From positions 1-53,399 of the forward strand of contig CADDZF010000004.1 in the NCBI GenBank assembly GCA_902812445.1: a DNA stretch of 53,399 nt. Reading direction: 5' to 3'. The notes under the pieces are model-generated. The model was given only the letters and a program-made list of their open reading frames with translations, made no database searches and was not told the DNA's origin. The stretch is from Methylococcaceae bacterium. GTDB taxonomy: Bacteria; Pseudomonadota; Gammaproteobacteria; Methylococcales; Methylococcaceae. This document shows positions 18,286 through 28,087 of the stretch, one piece after another. Numbering within the stretch: position 1 is the first letter of the stretch; the number at the start of each line of letters is the position of its first letter. The translations under genes and the position numbers were made by a program.

Positions 18286-18720
18286 ATGGATCGCTTAATA
18301 GAATTTGTTACTCATCACTGGATAATGGTGACCGCTTTAGTGATCGTCACCGTACTGCTGGTACAAGAACTGGTTGAAAGCCTACTCAGCAAATCGAAAT
18401 CGGTTTCGCCTACGGGCGCCGTGGCACTTATGAATAACGACAACACGCTGGTGATCGATGTGCGCGAGCCCAACGAATATGCCAAAGAGCATATTGAAAA
18501 TGCACGTCACATACCGCTCAGCAAACTCGACGAGCATATCTTTGAACTTGAAGCTTTCAAACAAGCACCGCTAATCATCACCTGTCAATCCGGCACCCAC
18601 TCGCCTATTGCTAGCAAAAAATTGACCAAGCAAGGTTTTGAACAGGTCTACGTGATGAAAGGCGGCATGCTGGCCTGGATGGATGCCAAACTTCCCGTCA
18701 GCAGAAAACCCAGAAAATAA
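18286..18720 (+). CDS. Membrane-anchored rhodanese-like protein (YibN type)
   Basis: A single rhodanese domain of 144 residues behind one N-terminal transmembrane helix (about residues 10-28, WIMVTALVIVTVLLVQELVE). The domain shows VIDVREPNEYAKEHI and the active-site loop ITCQSGTHSPIASKKL with a Cys that could carry persulfide sulfur. Its place before secB and gpsA matches yibN of enterobacteria, where a glutaredoxin gene (grxC) normally comes between; that gene is missing here. The cytoplasmic domain may transfer sulfur or sense redox state. Confidence 0.9.
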   Translation: MDRLIEFVTHHWIMVTALVIVTVLLVQELVESLLSKSKSVSPTGAVALMNNDNTLVIDVREPNEYAKEHIENARHIPLSKLDEHIFELEAFKQAPLIITCQSGTHSPIASKKLTKQGFEQVYVMKGGMLAWMDAKLPVSRKPRK

Positions 18721-18780
18721 ATCCGCTCTGCACCGTTTCAGGCCTTTGCCTTCGTAGCCCTTCCATGCTTAAGGACCATT

Positions 18781-19257
18781 ATGTCAGAACAGAACACCCC
18801 ACCGGAAAAACAATTTGTAATGCAAAAGCTGTATGTCAAGGACGTCTCGTTCGAGACACCTAACTCACCGACGATTTTTTCGGCTAAATGGGAGCCCAAA
18901 ATAGAATTTAATCTGGCTAGTAATGCGCAAGCCTTGCTACAGGAAGATCTGTACGAAATCAGCGTGACCGTAACAGTCACCGTGAAGCTGGAGAATAGTA
19001 CCGCTTACCTGGTGGAGGTTTGCCAAGCGGGCATTTTCATGATCAAGGGATTTACCGACCAGGAGATGGGGCCGATGATCGGCAGCTACTGCCCGGGTGT
19101 GCTTTTCCCGTATGCGCGTGAAGCGGTTTCGGATCTGGTCATTAAGGGTGGTTTCCCGCCGATGTTATTGGCCCCTGTCAACTTTGACGCGCTCTATGCC
19201 CAGCACGTGCAGAAGCTGCAAGAGGAACACCCACCGGGCGCCAAGGCCCTCAATTAA
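18781..19257 (+). CDS. secB: Protein-export chaperone SecB
   Basis: SecB is the cytoplasmic tetrameric chaperone that keeps preproteins unfolded and hands them to SecA. The 158 residues cover the family with QKLYVKDVSFETPNSPTIF near the start, the beta-sheet core (YEISVTVTVTVKLE) and GSYCPGVLFPYAREAVSDLV followed by PPMLLAPVNFDALY at the end. The start is ATG 18781. It is followed 25 bases later by gpsA on the same strand, the usual proteobacterial order. Confidence 0.97.
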   Translation: MSEQNTPPEKQFVMQKLYVKDVSFETPNSPTIFSAKWEPKIEFNLASNAQALLQEDLYEISVTVTVTVKLENSTAYLVEVCQAGIFMIKGFTDQEMGPMIGSYCPGVLFPYAREAVSDLVIKGGFPPMLLAPVNFDALYAQHVQKLQEEHPPGAKALN

Positions 19258-19282
19258 GTCGTTCAGCGGACTCCCACAATAG

Positions 19283-20314
19283 GTGGCTCACTCTATCAGC
19301 GTGCTGGGTGCCGGGTCTTGGGGCACAGCGCTTGCCATCCTCATCGCTCGCAATGGCCATCAGGTGGCGCTGTGGGGACATAGCGCTGAACACCAAGCAC
19401 GCCTGGAAACCACCCGGTGTAACGAGCGCTATCTGCCTGGTGTAGCGTTTCCGGACAACCTGATGATCACGTCGGACATCGCTCATGCCGCGAGGCATGC
19501 CAAGATCGTGTTGATCGTTGTTCCCAGCCATGCGTTTCGCGAAACCCTCACGACTCTCGCACCGCATCTTGGGGCGGAGACTAAAATCGCTTGGGGAACG
19601 AAGGGCCTCGATAATAGAAGCGGGCAATTCTTCCACCATGTCGTCGCGGAAATGCTTTCCGGAGGCTTTGCCACGGCCGCGCTTTCAGGGCCGACCTTCG
19701 CCGTCGAAGTGGCTGCCTGCTTGCCTACGGCAATCACCATTGCCTCTGACCAGCCGGAATTTGCAGAAGGACTGGCAACACTACTCCACAACGGTCATTT
19801 CCGCGCTTATACCTGTGCCGACATGGTGGGCGTGCAACTGGCAGGGGCCGTCAAGAACGTCCTCGCCATCGCTGCAGGTATCGCTGACGGGTTTGACCTG
19901 GGCGCGAACGCGAGAGCTGCATTGATTACGCGCGGCCTGACTGAAATGATGCGGCTGGGCGTGGTGTTGGGCGGAAACGTTGAAACCTTTATGGGACTCG
20001 CCGGAGTGGGGGATCTGATTCTGAGTTGTACGGGAGATCAATCCCGAAACCGTCGGCTGGGTCTTGCCCTAGGCCGGGGCCAACCCCTCAAACAAGCCGT
20101 CATAGAGATTGCGCAGGAAATAGAAGGCCTTGCGACTGCCAAAATCGTTTATCAATTGTCGGTGGCCCACGGGGTTGATATGCCGATTAGCGAACAAGTT
20201 TACCAAATACTCTATGAGGGCCTTCCGCCATCGCAGGCTGTCGACAATCTCTTGCTCAGGGAGCAGAAACCTGAATCGGCGATACTTCCACGGTGCCAAA
20301 GCCGGCATCCATGA
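19283..20314 (+). CDS. gpsA: Glycerol-3-phosphate dehydrogenase [NAD(P)+]
   Basis: GpsA reduces dihydroxyacetone phosphate to sn-glycerol 3-phosphate for phospholipid synthesis. The cofactor motif ISVLGAGSWGTALA opens the protein. The central LSGPTFAVEVA block and the catalytic Lys region GAVKNVLAIAAGIADG are present, and the C-terminal domain has MGLAGVGDLILSCT with SRNRRLG. The start is a GTG at 19283, the only start that keeps the Rossmann motif close to the N-terminus. The length of 343 is normal. It converges with trmL, with only 18 bases between their stops. Confidence 0.97.
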   Translation: MAHSISVLGAGSWGTALAILIARNGHQVALWGHSAEHQARLETTRCNERYLPGVAFPDNLMITSDIAHAARHAKIVLIVVPSHAFRETLTTLAPHLGAETKIAWGTKGLDNRSGQFFHHVVAEMLSGGFATAALSGPTFAVEVAACLPTAITIASDQPEFAEGLATLLHNGHFRAYTCADMVGVQLAGAVKNVLAIAAGIADGFDLGANARAALITRGLTEMMRLGVVLGGNVETFMGLAGVGDLILSCTGDQSRNRRLGLALGRGQPLKQAVIEIAQEIEGLATAKIVYQLSVAHGVDMPISEQVYQILYEGLPPSQAVDNLLLREQKPESAILPRCQSRHP

Positions 20315-20332
20315 TTTCGTCAGGCAAAGGGG

Positions 20333-20815
20333 TTAGCGCTCTTTTCTTTCCGCGCCGGAAAATCCCAGCTGGCGCCAAGCCTCATATAACACGAGCGCGG
20401 CCGCATTCGACAAATTAAGACTTCGACTACCTACCACCATCGGTACGTACAAACGATGGTCTTCGGGCATATCGTCTAAAAGCTCGGACGGTAAGCCGCG
20501 TGATTCTGGACCTAACAACAGACTATCCCCGCACCGGTAGCGGGCGTCCGCGTAACAGCGTCTGCCCCGGGTAGTCAATGCAAGCACGCGTCCTGGTCGC
20601 ACTGTTTCCATGAACGCAAGCAGGCTCGTATGTTCTCTGACGGTCGCCCACTCTCGATAATCAAGCCCGGCGCGGCGCAGCTTGTTATCCTCAAGATCAA
20701 ATCCGAGCGGGTGAATTAAGTGCAGAAAAGTACCCGTATTGGCGCATAGACGAATGATATTACCCGTGTTGGGCGGTATTTCCGGCTCGTATAGAACCAC
20801 ATGAAACAGGCTCAT
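20333..20815 (-). CDS. trmL: tRNA (cytidine(34)-2'-O)-methyltransferase TrmL
   Basis: A small SPOUT methyltransferase (160 residues) that methylates the wobble ribose of leucine tRNAs. It opens with FHVVLYEPEIPPNTGNIIRL, and the trefoil-knot motifs are LLLGPESRGLP and PMVVGSRSLNLSNAAALVLY. Members of about this size lack extra RNA-binding domains. In enterobacteria trmL also lies close to secB-gpsA, which supports the assignment over other SPOUT proteins. Confidence 0.95.
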   Translation of the reverse strand: MSLFHVVLYEPEIPPNTGNIIRLCANTGTFLHLIHPLGFDLEDNKLRRAGLDYREWATVREHTSLLAFMETVRPGRVLALTTRGRRCYADARYRCGDSLLLGPESRGLPSELLDDMPEDHRLYVPMVVGSRSLNLSNAAALVLYEAWRQLGFSGAERKER

Positions 20816-20887
20816 GGCGTCTTTACGCCCGAACTGGCCTCGAACTCCGGGGAGTCAGTCAGGCTAGCGTGCCGCTCGGTTAATCAT

Positions 20888-23389
20888 CTACGGACAGGGC
20901 GGCACGGGGGTCAACTTCCAAATATCGTTGTTATATTCCTGGATGGTACGGTCCGTGGAAAATTTACCACTCGCGGCACAATTGAGGATGCTCATGCGCG
21001 TCCAGCGCTCCGGGTCCTGATAGGTTTTAGCCGCCATTTGCTGTGCTTCCACATAGCTGTGGAAATCTGCCGCCGTCATCCAAGGATCGTAGGGGCTTTT
21101 GATCGAATCGATGACGGGAGCGAAAATACCTGGCTCGAACTGATTGAAGTAACCGTTTTCCAGCAAATGCATTACACGGCTCAAGTCCTCATCCTGATTG
21201 ATGAGGGCGACCGGGTCATAATGCCCCTTGCTTGCTTCGACCTGCTCTGCAGTGAGTCCAAACAAGAAAAAGTTCTCCGCCCCGACTTCTTGGCGAATTT
21301 CGATGTTCGCGCCGTCCAAGGTTCCGATAGTCAGCGCGCCATTCATCATTAACTTCATGTTGCCGGTACCCGAGGCCTCCTTACCGGCGGTAGAAATTTG
21401 CTCGGATAAATCGGTCCCGGGGCAAATGATTTCCATGGCGGAAACGCGATAGTTCGGAAGAAAAGCTACTGTCAGTAAACCGCTCGCACTCGGATCTCGG
21501 CTGATTACATCAGCAACATTATTGATCAGCTTAATAATGCGCTTCGCCATGGCGTAGCCAGGCGCCGCCTTGCCGCCGATGAGCACGCAGCGCGGGGTCC
21601 AATCTGCCGTGTCGCCATTTTTGATACGGTCATACAAATGAATGACGTGCAAAATATTTAATAGCTGGCGCTTGTATTCATGAATACGCTTGACCTGCAC
21701 ATCCACCATCGCGAGAGGATCGATGTCGATACCGAGCTCGTTCCGTTTATAGTTGAGTAACCGTTCCTTATTCTTTTTCTTTATCGTACGCCAGCACTCG
21801 CGAAAGCCGGGATCATCGGCATAAGGAGCCAAACGGCTGAGCTGGCTCAAGTCAGTAATCCAGCGATCACCGATCGTCTCGGTAATCAACTTGCTCAAAC
21901 CAGGATTACACCAAGCGAGCCAGCGACGCGGCGTAATGCCGTTGGTCTTGTTATTGAACTTGGTAGGCCACAGTTCGTAAAAGTCGCGGAACATGCCTTG
22001 CATCAGCAAATTAGAATGCAACTCGGCCACTCCATTTATCGAAAAACTGCCTACGATAGCCAGATAAGCCATCCGTACGTACTGTTCCGGCCCTTCTTCG
22101 ATCAAAGACATACGGGTCAATCGGTCCGTGTCTCCCGGCCACTGCTTGGCTACTTCAGATAGGAAACGCGCGTTGATCTCAAAAATAATTTCCAATAGCC
22201 GGGGCAACAGGCGCCTGAACAGGCGAACAGGCCACTTTTCAAGAGCTTCTGGCAACAAGGTATGATTCGTATAAGCCATCGTCTGCCGCGTGATCTTCCA
22301 GGCTGCATCCCAACTTAGGCGATGTTCGTCCATTAGCAGGCGCATCAGCTCGGCCACCGCGATACTTGGATGGGTATCATTGAGCTGAAAGCAGTTCTTC
22401 TTGGCAAATTCCCGAAAATTTTTCCCATGCAGCGAGATCCATTGACGCATCACGTCTTGCAGGCTTGCCGAGGCTAAAAAGTACTGTTGTTTGAGCCGTA
22501 ACTCTTTACCATTTTCACTGGCGTCGTTGGGATACAGCACCATCGAAATATGCTCAGCGTTGTTTTTGGCGGCAACCGCTTCGGCATAATCGCCGGCGTT
22601 AAAATCGTTTAGATCGAAATCGTCCGTGGCGGCTGACTTCCACAGGCGCAGCGTATTCACTGTGCCATTTCTGTAGCCGGGCACTGGGATGTCATAAGGC
22701 ACCGCAAGAACGTCCTGCGTGTCGACCCAACGCATGACCTTGGAGCCATCGCGTTCGTGATGCAAATAGGTCTGTCCGCCAAAACGCACCCGCACGGTGA
22801 GCTCCGGTCGTTCAAGCTCCCATACGTAACCGTCTCTAAGCCAATGATCCGGTTCCTCCACTTGTTGGCCATTTTCCATATGCTGGCGAAACATGCCGTA
22901 TTCATAGCGCATCCCGTAGCCGACGACAGGAAGTTGCAGGGTAGCGCAGCTATCGATGAAGCAGGCGGCCAACCTACCCAAGCCTCCATTGCCGAGACCG
23001 GCATCGGTTTCACTCTCTATCAACTCTTCCAATTTCAGGCCCAGGCTGTGTAGGGCCTCGGTAACAGGATGCGTAAGGTTCAAATTGAGTATGGCGTTGC
23101 CGAGTGCGCGCCCCATCAAAAACTCCATCGAAATATAATAGGCGCGCCTGCAGTCCTTCTCCACATGAGCGTAGTGCGTGTTCCTCCAACGCTCCATCAG
23201 GCGATCCCGCACAGCCAGTGCCAGCGCGGTATAAGAATAACCAATGGATTTGCAGAATTTGTCACGACCCAGTGTATAGATAAAATGGCGCCGAATATCA
23301 TTGGCGATATCGTGAGCCTGCATACCAAGCATCGGCAGATCGGTTAGGCCTGACTCACGCTCGTGCTTACTTACAGTTCTGAATTGCAT
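20888..23389 (-). CDS. glgP: Glycogen/alpha-glucan phosphorylase
   Basis: GlgP releases glucose 1-phosphate from the non-reducing ends of glycogen or maltodextrins, using pyridoxal phosphate. The 833-residue length is normal. The PLP-binding block EASGTGNMKLMMNGALTIGT followed by LDGANIEI is intact near residue 670. The N-terminal GLGNGGLGRLAACF and the active-site region with QLNDTHPSIAVAELMR are also present. It is separated from trmL by about 70 bases and is probably its own unit; no other glycogen gene is in the window. Confidence 0.97.
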   Translation of the reverse strand: MQFRTVSKHERESGLTDLPMLGMQAHDIANDIRRHFIYTLGRDKFCKSIGYSYTALALAVRDRLMERWRNTHYAHVEKDCRRAYYISMEFLMGRALGNAILNLNLTHPVTEALHSLGLKLEELIESETDAGLGNGGLGRLAACFIDSCATLQLPVVGYGMRYEYGMFRQHMENGQQVEEPDHWLRDGYVWELERPELTVRVRFGGQTYLHHERDGSKVMRWVDTQDVLAVPYDIPVPGYRNGTVNTLRLWKSAATDDFDLNDFNAGDYAEAVAAKNNAEHISMVLYPNDASENGKELRLKQQYFLASASLQDVMRQWISLHGKNFREFAKKNCFQLNDTHPSIAVAELMRLLMDEHRLSWDAAWKITRQTMAYTNHTLLPEALEKWPVRLFRRLLPRLLEIIFEINARFLSEVAKQWPGDTDRLTRMSLIEEGPEQYVRMAYLAIVGSFSINGVAELHSNLLMQGMFRDFYELWPTKFNNKTNGITPRRWLAWCNPGLSKLITETIGDRWITDLSQLSRLAPYADDPGFRECWRTIKKKNKERLLNYKRNELGIDIDPLAMVDVQVKRIHEYKRQLLNILHVIHLYDRIKNGDTADWTPRCVLIGGKAAPGYAMAKRIIKLINNVADVISRDPSASGLLTVAFLPNYRVSAMEIICPGTDLSEQISTAGKEASGTGNMKLMMNGALTIGTLDGANIEIRQEVGAENFFLFGLTAEQVEASKGHYDPVALINQDEDLSRVMHLLENGYFNQFEPGIFAPVIDSIKSPYDPWMTAADFHSYVEAQQMAAKTYQDPERWTRMSILNCAASGKFSTDRTIQEYNNDIWKLTPVPPCP

Positions 23390-23835
23390 GACGGCTTTTT
23401 ATTCTATGTGCATCAAAAGAAGGTTCACCACACCCCTGTGACGACAGAGGCGCAAGGCGAATAGGTGAAAGGCGCTGATTGTCCTTTGCGTTGAAGTTTA
23501 GCAAATGCCGGCGGCTTGTTTAAATGCAGAATGAGCGGCAAGCTGATGAATAAAACCTAAAGCGGCCTTTCATGCCTTGAAAGGCAGCTCATGGCAATAT
23601 GGTGATGGGCTGTCTCTCCGACAAGCGGAATATCCAGATTACGGCTGAGTTCGTATCGGCCGGGCACCCGAGGTCTCTGGCATAGGCGCTGTGCTGCGAA
23701 GGACTCAAGTGGCTAGGTGATCGCTAACGGCCTTGCTCCGCGCTCTCTTCCCTCGGCGATGCGCAATCGATCGCTTGAACGAATTGCCGAGCCCGCCAAC
23801 CATATCGAGCAATGCTGGCGCAGAAAAAAGAATTA
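23390..23835. other. Intergenic region between glgP start and ntrC end
   Basis: These 446 bases hold the presumed glgP promoter and the end of the glnA-ntrBC transcript. There is an 8-bp inverted repeat with a 5-base loop at 23565-23585 (arms GCCTTTCA/TGAAAGGC), but only a weak T-rich run follows it on the minus strand, so a terminator role is possible and unproven. No coding signal is visible. Confidence 0.4.
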
Positions 23836-25242
23836 TTATATCTCAAGATTGAGCTCTTGTATTTTGCGTGTCAGGGTATTGCGGCCATAGCCGAGGAGTT
23901 TGGCTGCTTCCTGTCTCCTGCCACGTGTAAACTGCAGAGCTGCAATGATGACCGAACTCTCGAGCAGGTCCATGGCTTCTTTGGCTATATTCCGGTCCCC
24001 CCGCTTGAGCCGGCTTTCTACCCATTGGCGAAACAAACCCTGCCAATTGTCAACAAAAGCCGGCGTCTCGGTTTTCACCTGTAGTAATTCGGGAGGTAAA
24101 TCGTCGAGATGAACTTCCTGTCCCGAGGCCATAACCGTAATCCAGCGACAGATATTCTCCAGTTGGCGCACATTACCTGGCCAGTCGAGCTTGCAAAGAT
24201 ATTCTTCGACGTCGAGCAGTAATGTCTTCGGTTCAACATTCAGCTCGGCGCTCGCCTCTTTGAGAAAATGCTGCAGTAATAAAGGGATATCCTGACGGCG
24301 CTCGCGCAGAGGCGGAATATGCACGCGGATCACATTCAGTCGATGGAACAAGTCCTCGCGAAACCTTCCCTCGGCCACCAGTGATTCCAGATTTTGATGG
24401 GTCGCCGCGATAATCCGAACATCTACCCTAATCGGTGCATGGGAGCCTACCGGATAAAACTCGCCATCTGCAAGCACCCGCAACAGCCGAGTCTGCAGTT
24501 CGGCCGGCATATCGCCGATTTCATCCAAAAACAGGGTGCCGCCGTCGGCCTGTTCGAACCGCCCTGCCCTTCTATTCTGGGCGCCGGTAAAGGCGCCGCG
24601 CTCGTGTCCAAACAGCTCGGATTCGAGCAGATCGCGCGGGATGGCTGCCATGTTCAACGCTATAAACGGCATTCCCATGCGCGGACTATGCTTGTGCAGG
24701 GCGCGTGCAACCAGTTCCTTACCGGTACCTGATTCGCCGTTGATCAGAACAGTGATATGCGAACGGGCCAACCTCGCAATTGCGCGAAAAACCTCCTGCA
24801 TGGCGGGTGCCTCGCCGATAATCTCGGGTGTGCTGTCTGCCGTATCCAAAACCGTTTCTTGTTTTTGTCTGTGGCTGTGGCTGCAGGCGCGCCTAACCAG
24901 ATTGACCGCTTCGTCGAGGTCAAAAGGCTTGGGCAAATACTCAAATGCTCCCCCGTGAAAGGCCGACACCGCGCTCTCCAGATCGGAATGCGCCGTCATT
25001 ATGATAACGGGCATACTGGGATAGTTGTCCTGTAAGCGCTTCAGCAATTCCAGACCGTCGATGCCCGGCATGCGAATATCGGTTAATATGGCATCCGGTT
25101 TGCTTCTTTCCAGCGCTTCCAAAAGGCCGTTGGCATTGGAAAAACACTTGGCAATAATGGAAGCCTTTTGCAATGCTTTTTCCAATACCCAACGAATCGA
25201 TCTGTCGTCGTCGACTACCCAAACCTGGGTCGAGCTCTTCAC
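23836..25242 (-). CDS. glnG: Nitrogen regulation response regulator NtrC
   Basis: NtrC activates sigma-54 promoters when nitrogen is short. The receiver domain has the acidic pocket VWVVDDDRS and the phospho-acceptor Asp in AILTDIRMPGIDG. The AAA+ domain shows Walker A GESGTGKE, the sigma-54 contact loop GAFTGA in FGHERGAFTGAQ, and Walker B GGTLFLDEIGDMP. A Fis-type helix-turn-helix ends the protein (KLLGYGRNTLTRKIQEL). At 468 residues it is full length. It lies 5 bases after ntrB, so they are co-translated or coupled. Confidence 0.97.
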   Translation of the reverse strand: MKSSTQVWVVDDDRSIRWVLEKALQKASIIAKCFSNANGLLEALERSKPDAILTDIRMPGIDGLELLKRLQDNYPSMPVIIMTAHSDLESAVSAFHGGAFEYLPKPFDLDEAVNLVRRACSHSHRQKQETVLDTADSTPEIIGEAPAMQEVFRAIARLARSHITVLINGESGTGKELVARALHKHSPRMGMPFIALNMAAIPRDLLESELFGHERGAFTGAQNRRAGRFEQADGGTLFLDEIGDMPAELQTRLLRVLADGEFYPVGSHAPIRVDVRIIAATHQNLESLVAEGRFREDLFHRLNVIRVHIPPLRERRQDIPLLLQHFLKEASAELNVEPKTLLLDVEEYLCKLDWPGNVRQLENICRWITVMASGQEVHLDDLPPELLQVKTETPAFVDNWQGLFRQWVESRLKRGDRNIAKEAMDLLESSVIIAALQFTRGRRQEAAKLLGYGRNTLTRKIQELNLEI

Positions 25243-25247
25243 GTTCT

Positions 25248-26309
25248 TTACTCCAAGGGCAAAAAAATGGAAAAAACGGTATTTCCGGGCGAACTAGAAC
25301 ATTCGACCAGACCACCATGCTGATTGATCAAAGACTGTGCGATTGACAGGCCAAGGCCCGTGCCTTCCGCGCGGCCCGTCACCATTGGATAGAATATTTG
25401 TCCCATGATATCCGGCGCAATCCCCGGCCCGTCGTCGATGACATCGATTTTCACCGCGAGTTTATTGCGCTGGTGGCCAATCGTCACCTGTCGCTGGATA
25501 CGCGTACAAATCGTAATCTTGCCTTGCTCACCAACCGCTTGAGCGGCATTGCGGACGATGTTCAATATGGCCTGTATGAGCTGATCACTATCACCATAAA
25601 GCGAGGGTATGCTAGGGTCATAATCGCGAACGATGCTCACTCCGGCACGCGCCTCGACCTGCACCAGCTGTCTCACCCGCTCCAGCACACGGTGGATATT
25701 GAGCAAGTTTTTTTGGGGTGGCTTGTTCGGTCCCAGCATACGATCCACCAGGGATTGCAGGCGATCGGATTCTTCAATAATGATTTTGGTATATTCCCGT
25801 TGTTCGTCGTCGGCGAGTTCACGGTCGAGTAGCTGAGCCGCCCCGCGTAATCCACCGAGCGGATTCTTGATTTCGTGCGCCAGTCCACGCAGTAGCATGC
25901 GCGCGGCATTTTGCTGCGAGAGCAGCTGCTCCTCCATGGAGATGCGTAAGTGCCGGTCGACCTGCTGTAACTGCACAAGGACCGCGGGCGGCGCTTTGTC
26001 TTCGGTCAAAGGAGTGACCGCCAAATTTACCGTAATGGGATGTAACGTGAGTGCGAAGACGACATTCCGCTTGGTGAAGGAAACTCCGCTTTCCAGTACG
26101 CGGTTCAGATCGCGCTCGATCATCGGATCGTTCGCGAGAAAAAGACTACGAGCCCTTAATCCGAGTACCTGACGGGCGCTCACCGCGAAGAGCATTTCAC
26201 CCGTCATGTTGATATAAATCAGACAAAGCGATTTATCGAACAACAAGACGGCATCGCTGAGATTGTCGAGAATCCGTTGATAAAACGAGGGGAGGTGCAC
26301 TGAACTCAT
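25248..26309 (-). CDS. glnL: Nitrogen regulation sensor kinase NtrB
   Basis: NtrB is the soluble PII-controlled histidine kinase/phosphatase of NtrC. A PAS domain fills about residues 8-120 (SDAVLLFDKSLCLIYIN). The H-box is LAHEIKNPLGGLRGAAQLL with the phospho-accepting His. The ATP-binding boxes include IVRNAAQAV, IDDGPGIAP and GTGLGLSIAQ. I chose ATG 26309 because family members start just before the PAS domain; the open frame extends 48 codons upstream to 26453 into sequence with no homology. The gene follows glnA after a terminator, so it may be expressed partly by read-through and partly from its own promoter. Confidence 0.95.
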   Translation of the reverse strand: MSSVHLPSFYQRILDNLSDAVLLFDKSLCLIYINMTGEMLFAVSARQVLGLRARSLFLANDPMIERDLNRVLESGVSFTKRNVVFALTLHPITVNLAVTPLTEDKAPPAVLVQLQQVDRHLRISMEEQLLSQQNAARMLLRGLAHEIKNPLGGLRGAAQLLDRELADDEQREYTKIIIEESDRLQSLVDRMLGPNKPPQKNLLNIHRVLERVRQLVQVEARAGVSIVRDYDPSIPSLYGDSDQLIQAILNIVRNAAQAVGEQGKITICTRIQRQVTIGHQRNKLAVKIDVIDDGPGIAPDIMGQIFYPMVTGRAEGTGLGLSIAQSLINQHGGLVECSSSPGNTVFSIFLPLE

Positions 26310-26485
26310 AGGCGACTGACAGCAATATACAGGCCACAATGATATGCGATTTTTTTGGCCGAAGCGCTCTGAATTGGAAAGATGAAAGCGAAATGTCGCT
26401 TGCCGCCAGGGATGGCGGATGGCGCAGAAAAGCCAGTTGAAAGCGGGCGCCAACGAGCGGATGAAAAGCTAAAATCGATCAAGCC

Positions 26486-26510
26486 AAAAAAACGCCCCAA
26501 TAAGGGGCGT
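26486..26510 (-). terminator. Rho-independent terminator after glnA
   Basis: On the minus strand ACGCCCC-TTATT-GGGGCGT forms a 7-bp GC-rich stem with a 5-base loop and is followed directly by a run of seven T. It lies 24 bases past the glnA stop. In this position it would limit read-through from the strongly expressed glnA into ntrBC. Confidence 0.88.
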
Positions 26511-26533
26511 GAGAGGTAGAAGGAACATAGTAT

Positions 26534-27943
26534 TCACAAGCTGTAGTACATGTCGAACTCGACCGGGTGGGTACTCATTCTTAGTCGGGTAACGTCACTC
26601 ATTTTAAGGGCAATATAACTGTCGATGACGTCATTCGAGAAAACGCCTCCGGCGATCAGAAATTCACGGTCTTTATCGAGCGTATCCATCGCCTGGTCGA
26701 ATGCATAACAGACTTGAGGAATATCCTTTTCCTCCTCCGGCGGCAGATCGTAAAGGTCTTTGTCCATCGCATCGCCGGGATGGGCTTTTGTCTGGATACC
26801 ATCCAGGCCTGCCATCATCATGGCGGCAAAAGCCAGGTAAGGGTTTGCCGTGGAATCGGGAAACCGCACCTCGATACGGCGCCCTTTCGGATTTGTAACG
26901 TAAGGAATACGTATCGATGCGGAACGGTTGCGCGCCGAGTAGGCCAGCATGACCGGCGCTTCGAAACCCGGCACCAGTCGCTTATAGCTGTTGGTAGATG
27001 CGTTGCAAAAAGCGTTCAATGCGCGCGCATGCTTGATAATGCCCCCAATATAGTACAGCGCCGTTTCGGAAAGACCACCGTACAGGTCGCCGGTAAACAG
27101 GTTTACGCCATTTTTGACCAGGGATTGATGGACATGCATGCCACTTCCATTGTCGCCTACGAGGGGTTTTGGCATGAAGGTAGCCGTCTTACCATATGCA
27201 TTCGCGACATTGGTAACGACATACTTGAGAGTCAGCACCTCGTCTGCTTTTTTTACCAAGGTATTGAACCTGACGCCAATTTCACACTGGCCCGCAGTTG
27301 CGACCTCGTGGTGATGAACTTCGACGGTAAGCCCCATTTCTTCCAATGTAGTACACATGGACGAGCGCAAATCTTGTAATGAATCCACTGGCGGGACGGG
27401 AAAATACCCTCCCTTGATCGTGGGACGATGGCCAATATTGCCATCCTCATATACTTTTTCAGAGTTCCAGCTCGATTCTTCCGAATCAATTTTATAGAAA
27501 GCGCCTTGAATACCCGCCGACCAACGGACATCGTCGAACACGAAAAATTCGTTCTCCGGTCCAAACATCGCCGCATCGGCGATACCGGTAGACTTCAAGT
27601 AGGCTTCCGCACGCTTGGCGATCGAGCGAGGATCCCGTTCGTACCCCTGCATGGTGCTAGGCTCGATAATGTCGCAACGCAACACCAAAGTGGGATCGTC
27701 ATAAAAGGGGTCCATTACGGCGGTTTCAGCATCCGGCATCAAGATCATGTCTGATTCGTTAATACCCTTCCAACCCGAAATCGACGAGCCGTCAAACATT
27801 TTGCCGTCTTCAAATAAATCAGCGTCGACCGTATGCGCCGGAGCGGTGAGATGCTGCTCTTTGCCCCGTGTGTCCGTAAAACGGAAATCAATAAACTTTA
27901 CTTCCTTCTCTTTAATCAATTGAAGTACACCTTCTGGTGTCAT
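26534..27943 (-). CDS. glnA: Glutamine synthetase, type I
   Basis: GlnA makes glutamine from glutamate, ammonia and ATP as a dodecamer. The 469-residue protein has [10 protein letters not shown] near residue 50, the ammonia/ATP block with [10 protein letters not shown] and the C-terminal [15 protein letters not shown]. The adenylylation Tyr sits in DLYDLPPEE, so activity should be controlled by GlnE. Upstream, a GGAGG ribosome-binding site lies about 6 bases before ATG 27943, and a sigma-54 promoter with possible NtrC sites precedes it. It heads the glnA-ntrB-ntrC cluster. Confidence 0.98.
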   Translation of the reverse strand: MTPEGVLQLIKEKEVKFIDFRFTDTRGKEQHLTAPAHTVDADLFEDGKMFDGSSISGWKGINESDMILMPDAETAVMDPFYDDPTLVLRCDIIEPSTMQGYERDPRSIAKRAEAYLKSTGIADAAMFGPENEFFVFDDVRWSAGIQGAFYKIDSEESSWNSEKVYEDGNIGHRPTIKGGYFPVPPVDSLQDLRSSMCTTLEEMGLTVEVHHHEVATAGQCEIGVRFNTLVKKADEVLTLKYVVTNVANAYGKTATFMPKPLVGDNGSGMHVHQSLVKNGVNLFTGDLYGGLSETALYYIGGIIKHARALNAFCNASTNSYKRLVPGFEAPVMLAYSARNRSASIRIPYVTNPKGRRIEVRFPDSTANPYLAFAAMMMAGLDGIQTKAHPGDAMDKDLYDLPPEEEKDIPQVCYAFDQAMDTLDKDREFLIAGGVFSNDVIDSYIALKMSDVTRLRMSTHPVEFDMYYSL

Positions 27944-27989
27944 GCTTGCCTCCGTTATGTTTACTTAGGTTTTTTCTGCGAAATATTGC

Positions 27990-28005
27990 AGCATGATTTA
28001 TACCA
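27990..28005 (-). promoter_or_regulatory. Candidate sigma-54 promoter of glnA
   Basis: The minus strand reads TGGTATAAATCATGCT. GG and GC are separated by exactly the ten bases required of the -24/-12 elements, and TGG and TGC agree with the consensus TGGCAC-N5-TTGCA. Transcription would begin near 27979, leaving a leader of about 36 bases with the ribosome-binding site. Regulation of glnA by sigma-54 and NtrC is established in many proteobacteria. Confidence 0.6.
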
Positions 28006-28066
28006 AAACAATAAAATAATGTTTACCTCCGGATAATATTGTTTATGCGATCGACATAAAGACAGG

Positions 28067-28082
28067 TGCACCATAATGGGAC
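28067..28082. promoter_or_regulatory. Possible NtrC-binding site 1
   Basis: TGCACCATAATGGGAC on the plus strand has a perfect TGCACCA half-site and an imperfect second half, compared with the NtrC consensus TGCACCA-N3-TGGTGCA. It lies about 75 bases upstream of the candidate -12 element, a normal distance for an enhancer. Confidence 0.5.
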
Positions 28083-28087
28083 CGGCT

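Noticed and set aside
23565-23585. Inverted repeat as a terminator of ntrC
   Set aside because: The stem is only moderately GC-rich, it lies 250 bases past the stop and no clear T run follows, so I mention it only within the intergenic entry.
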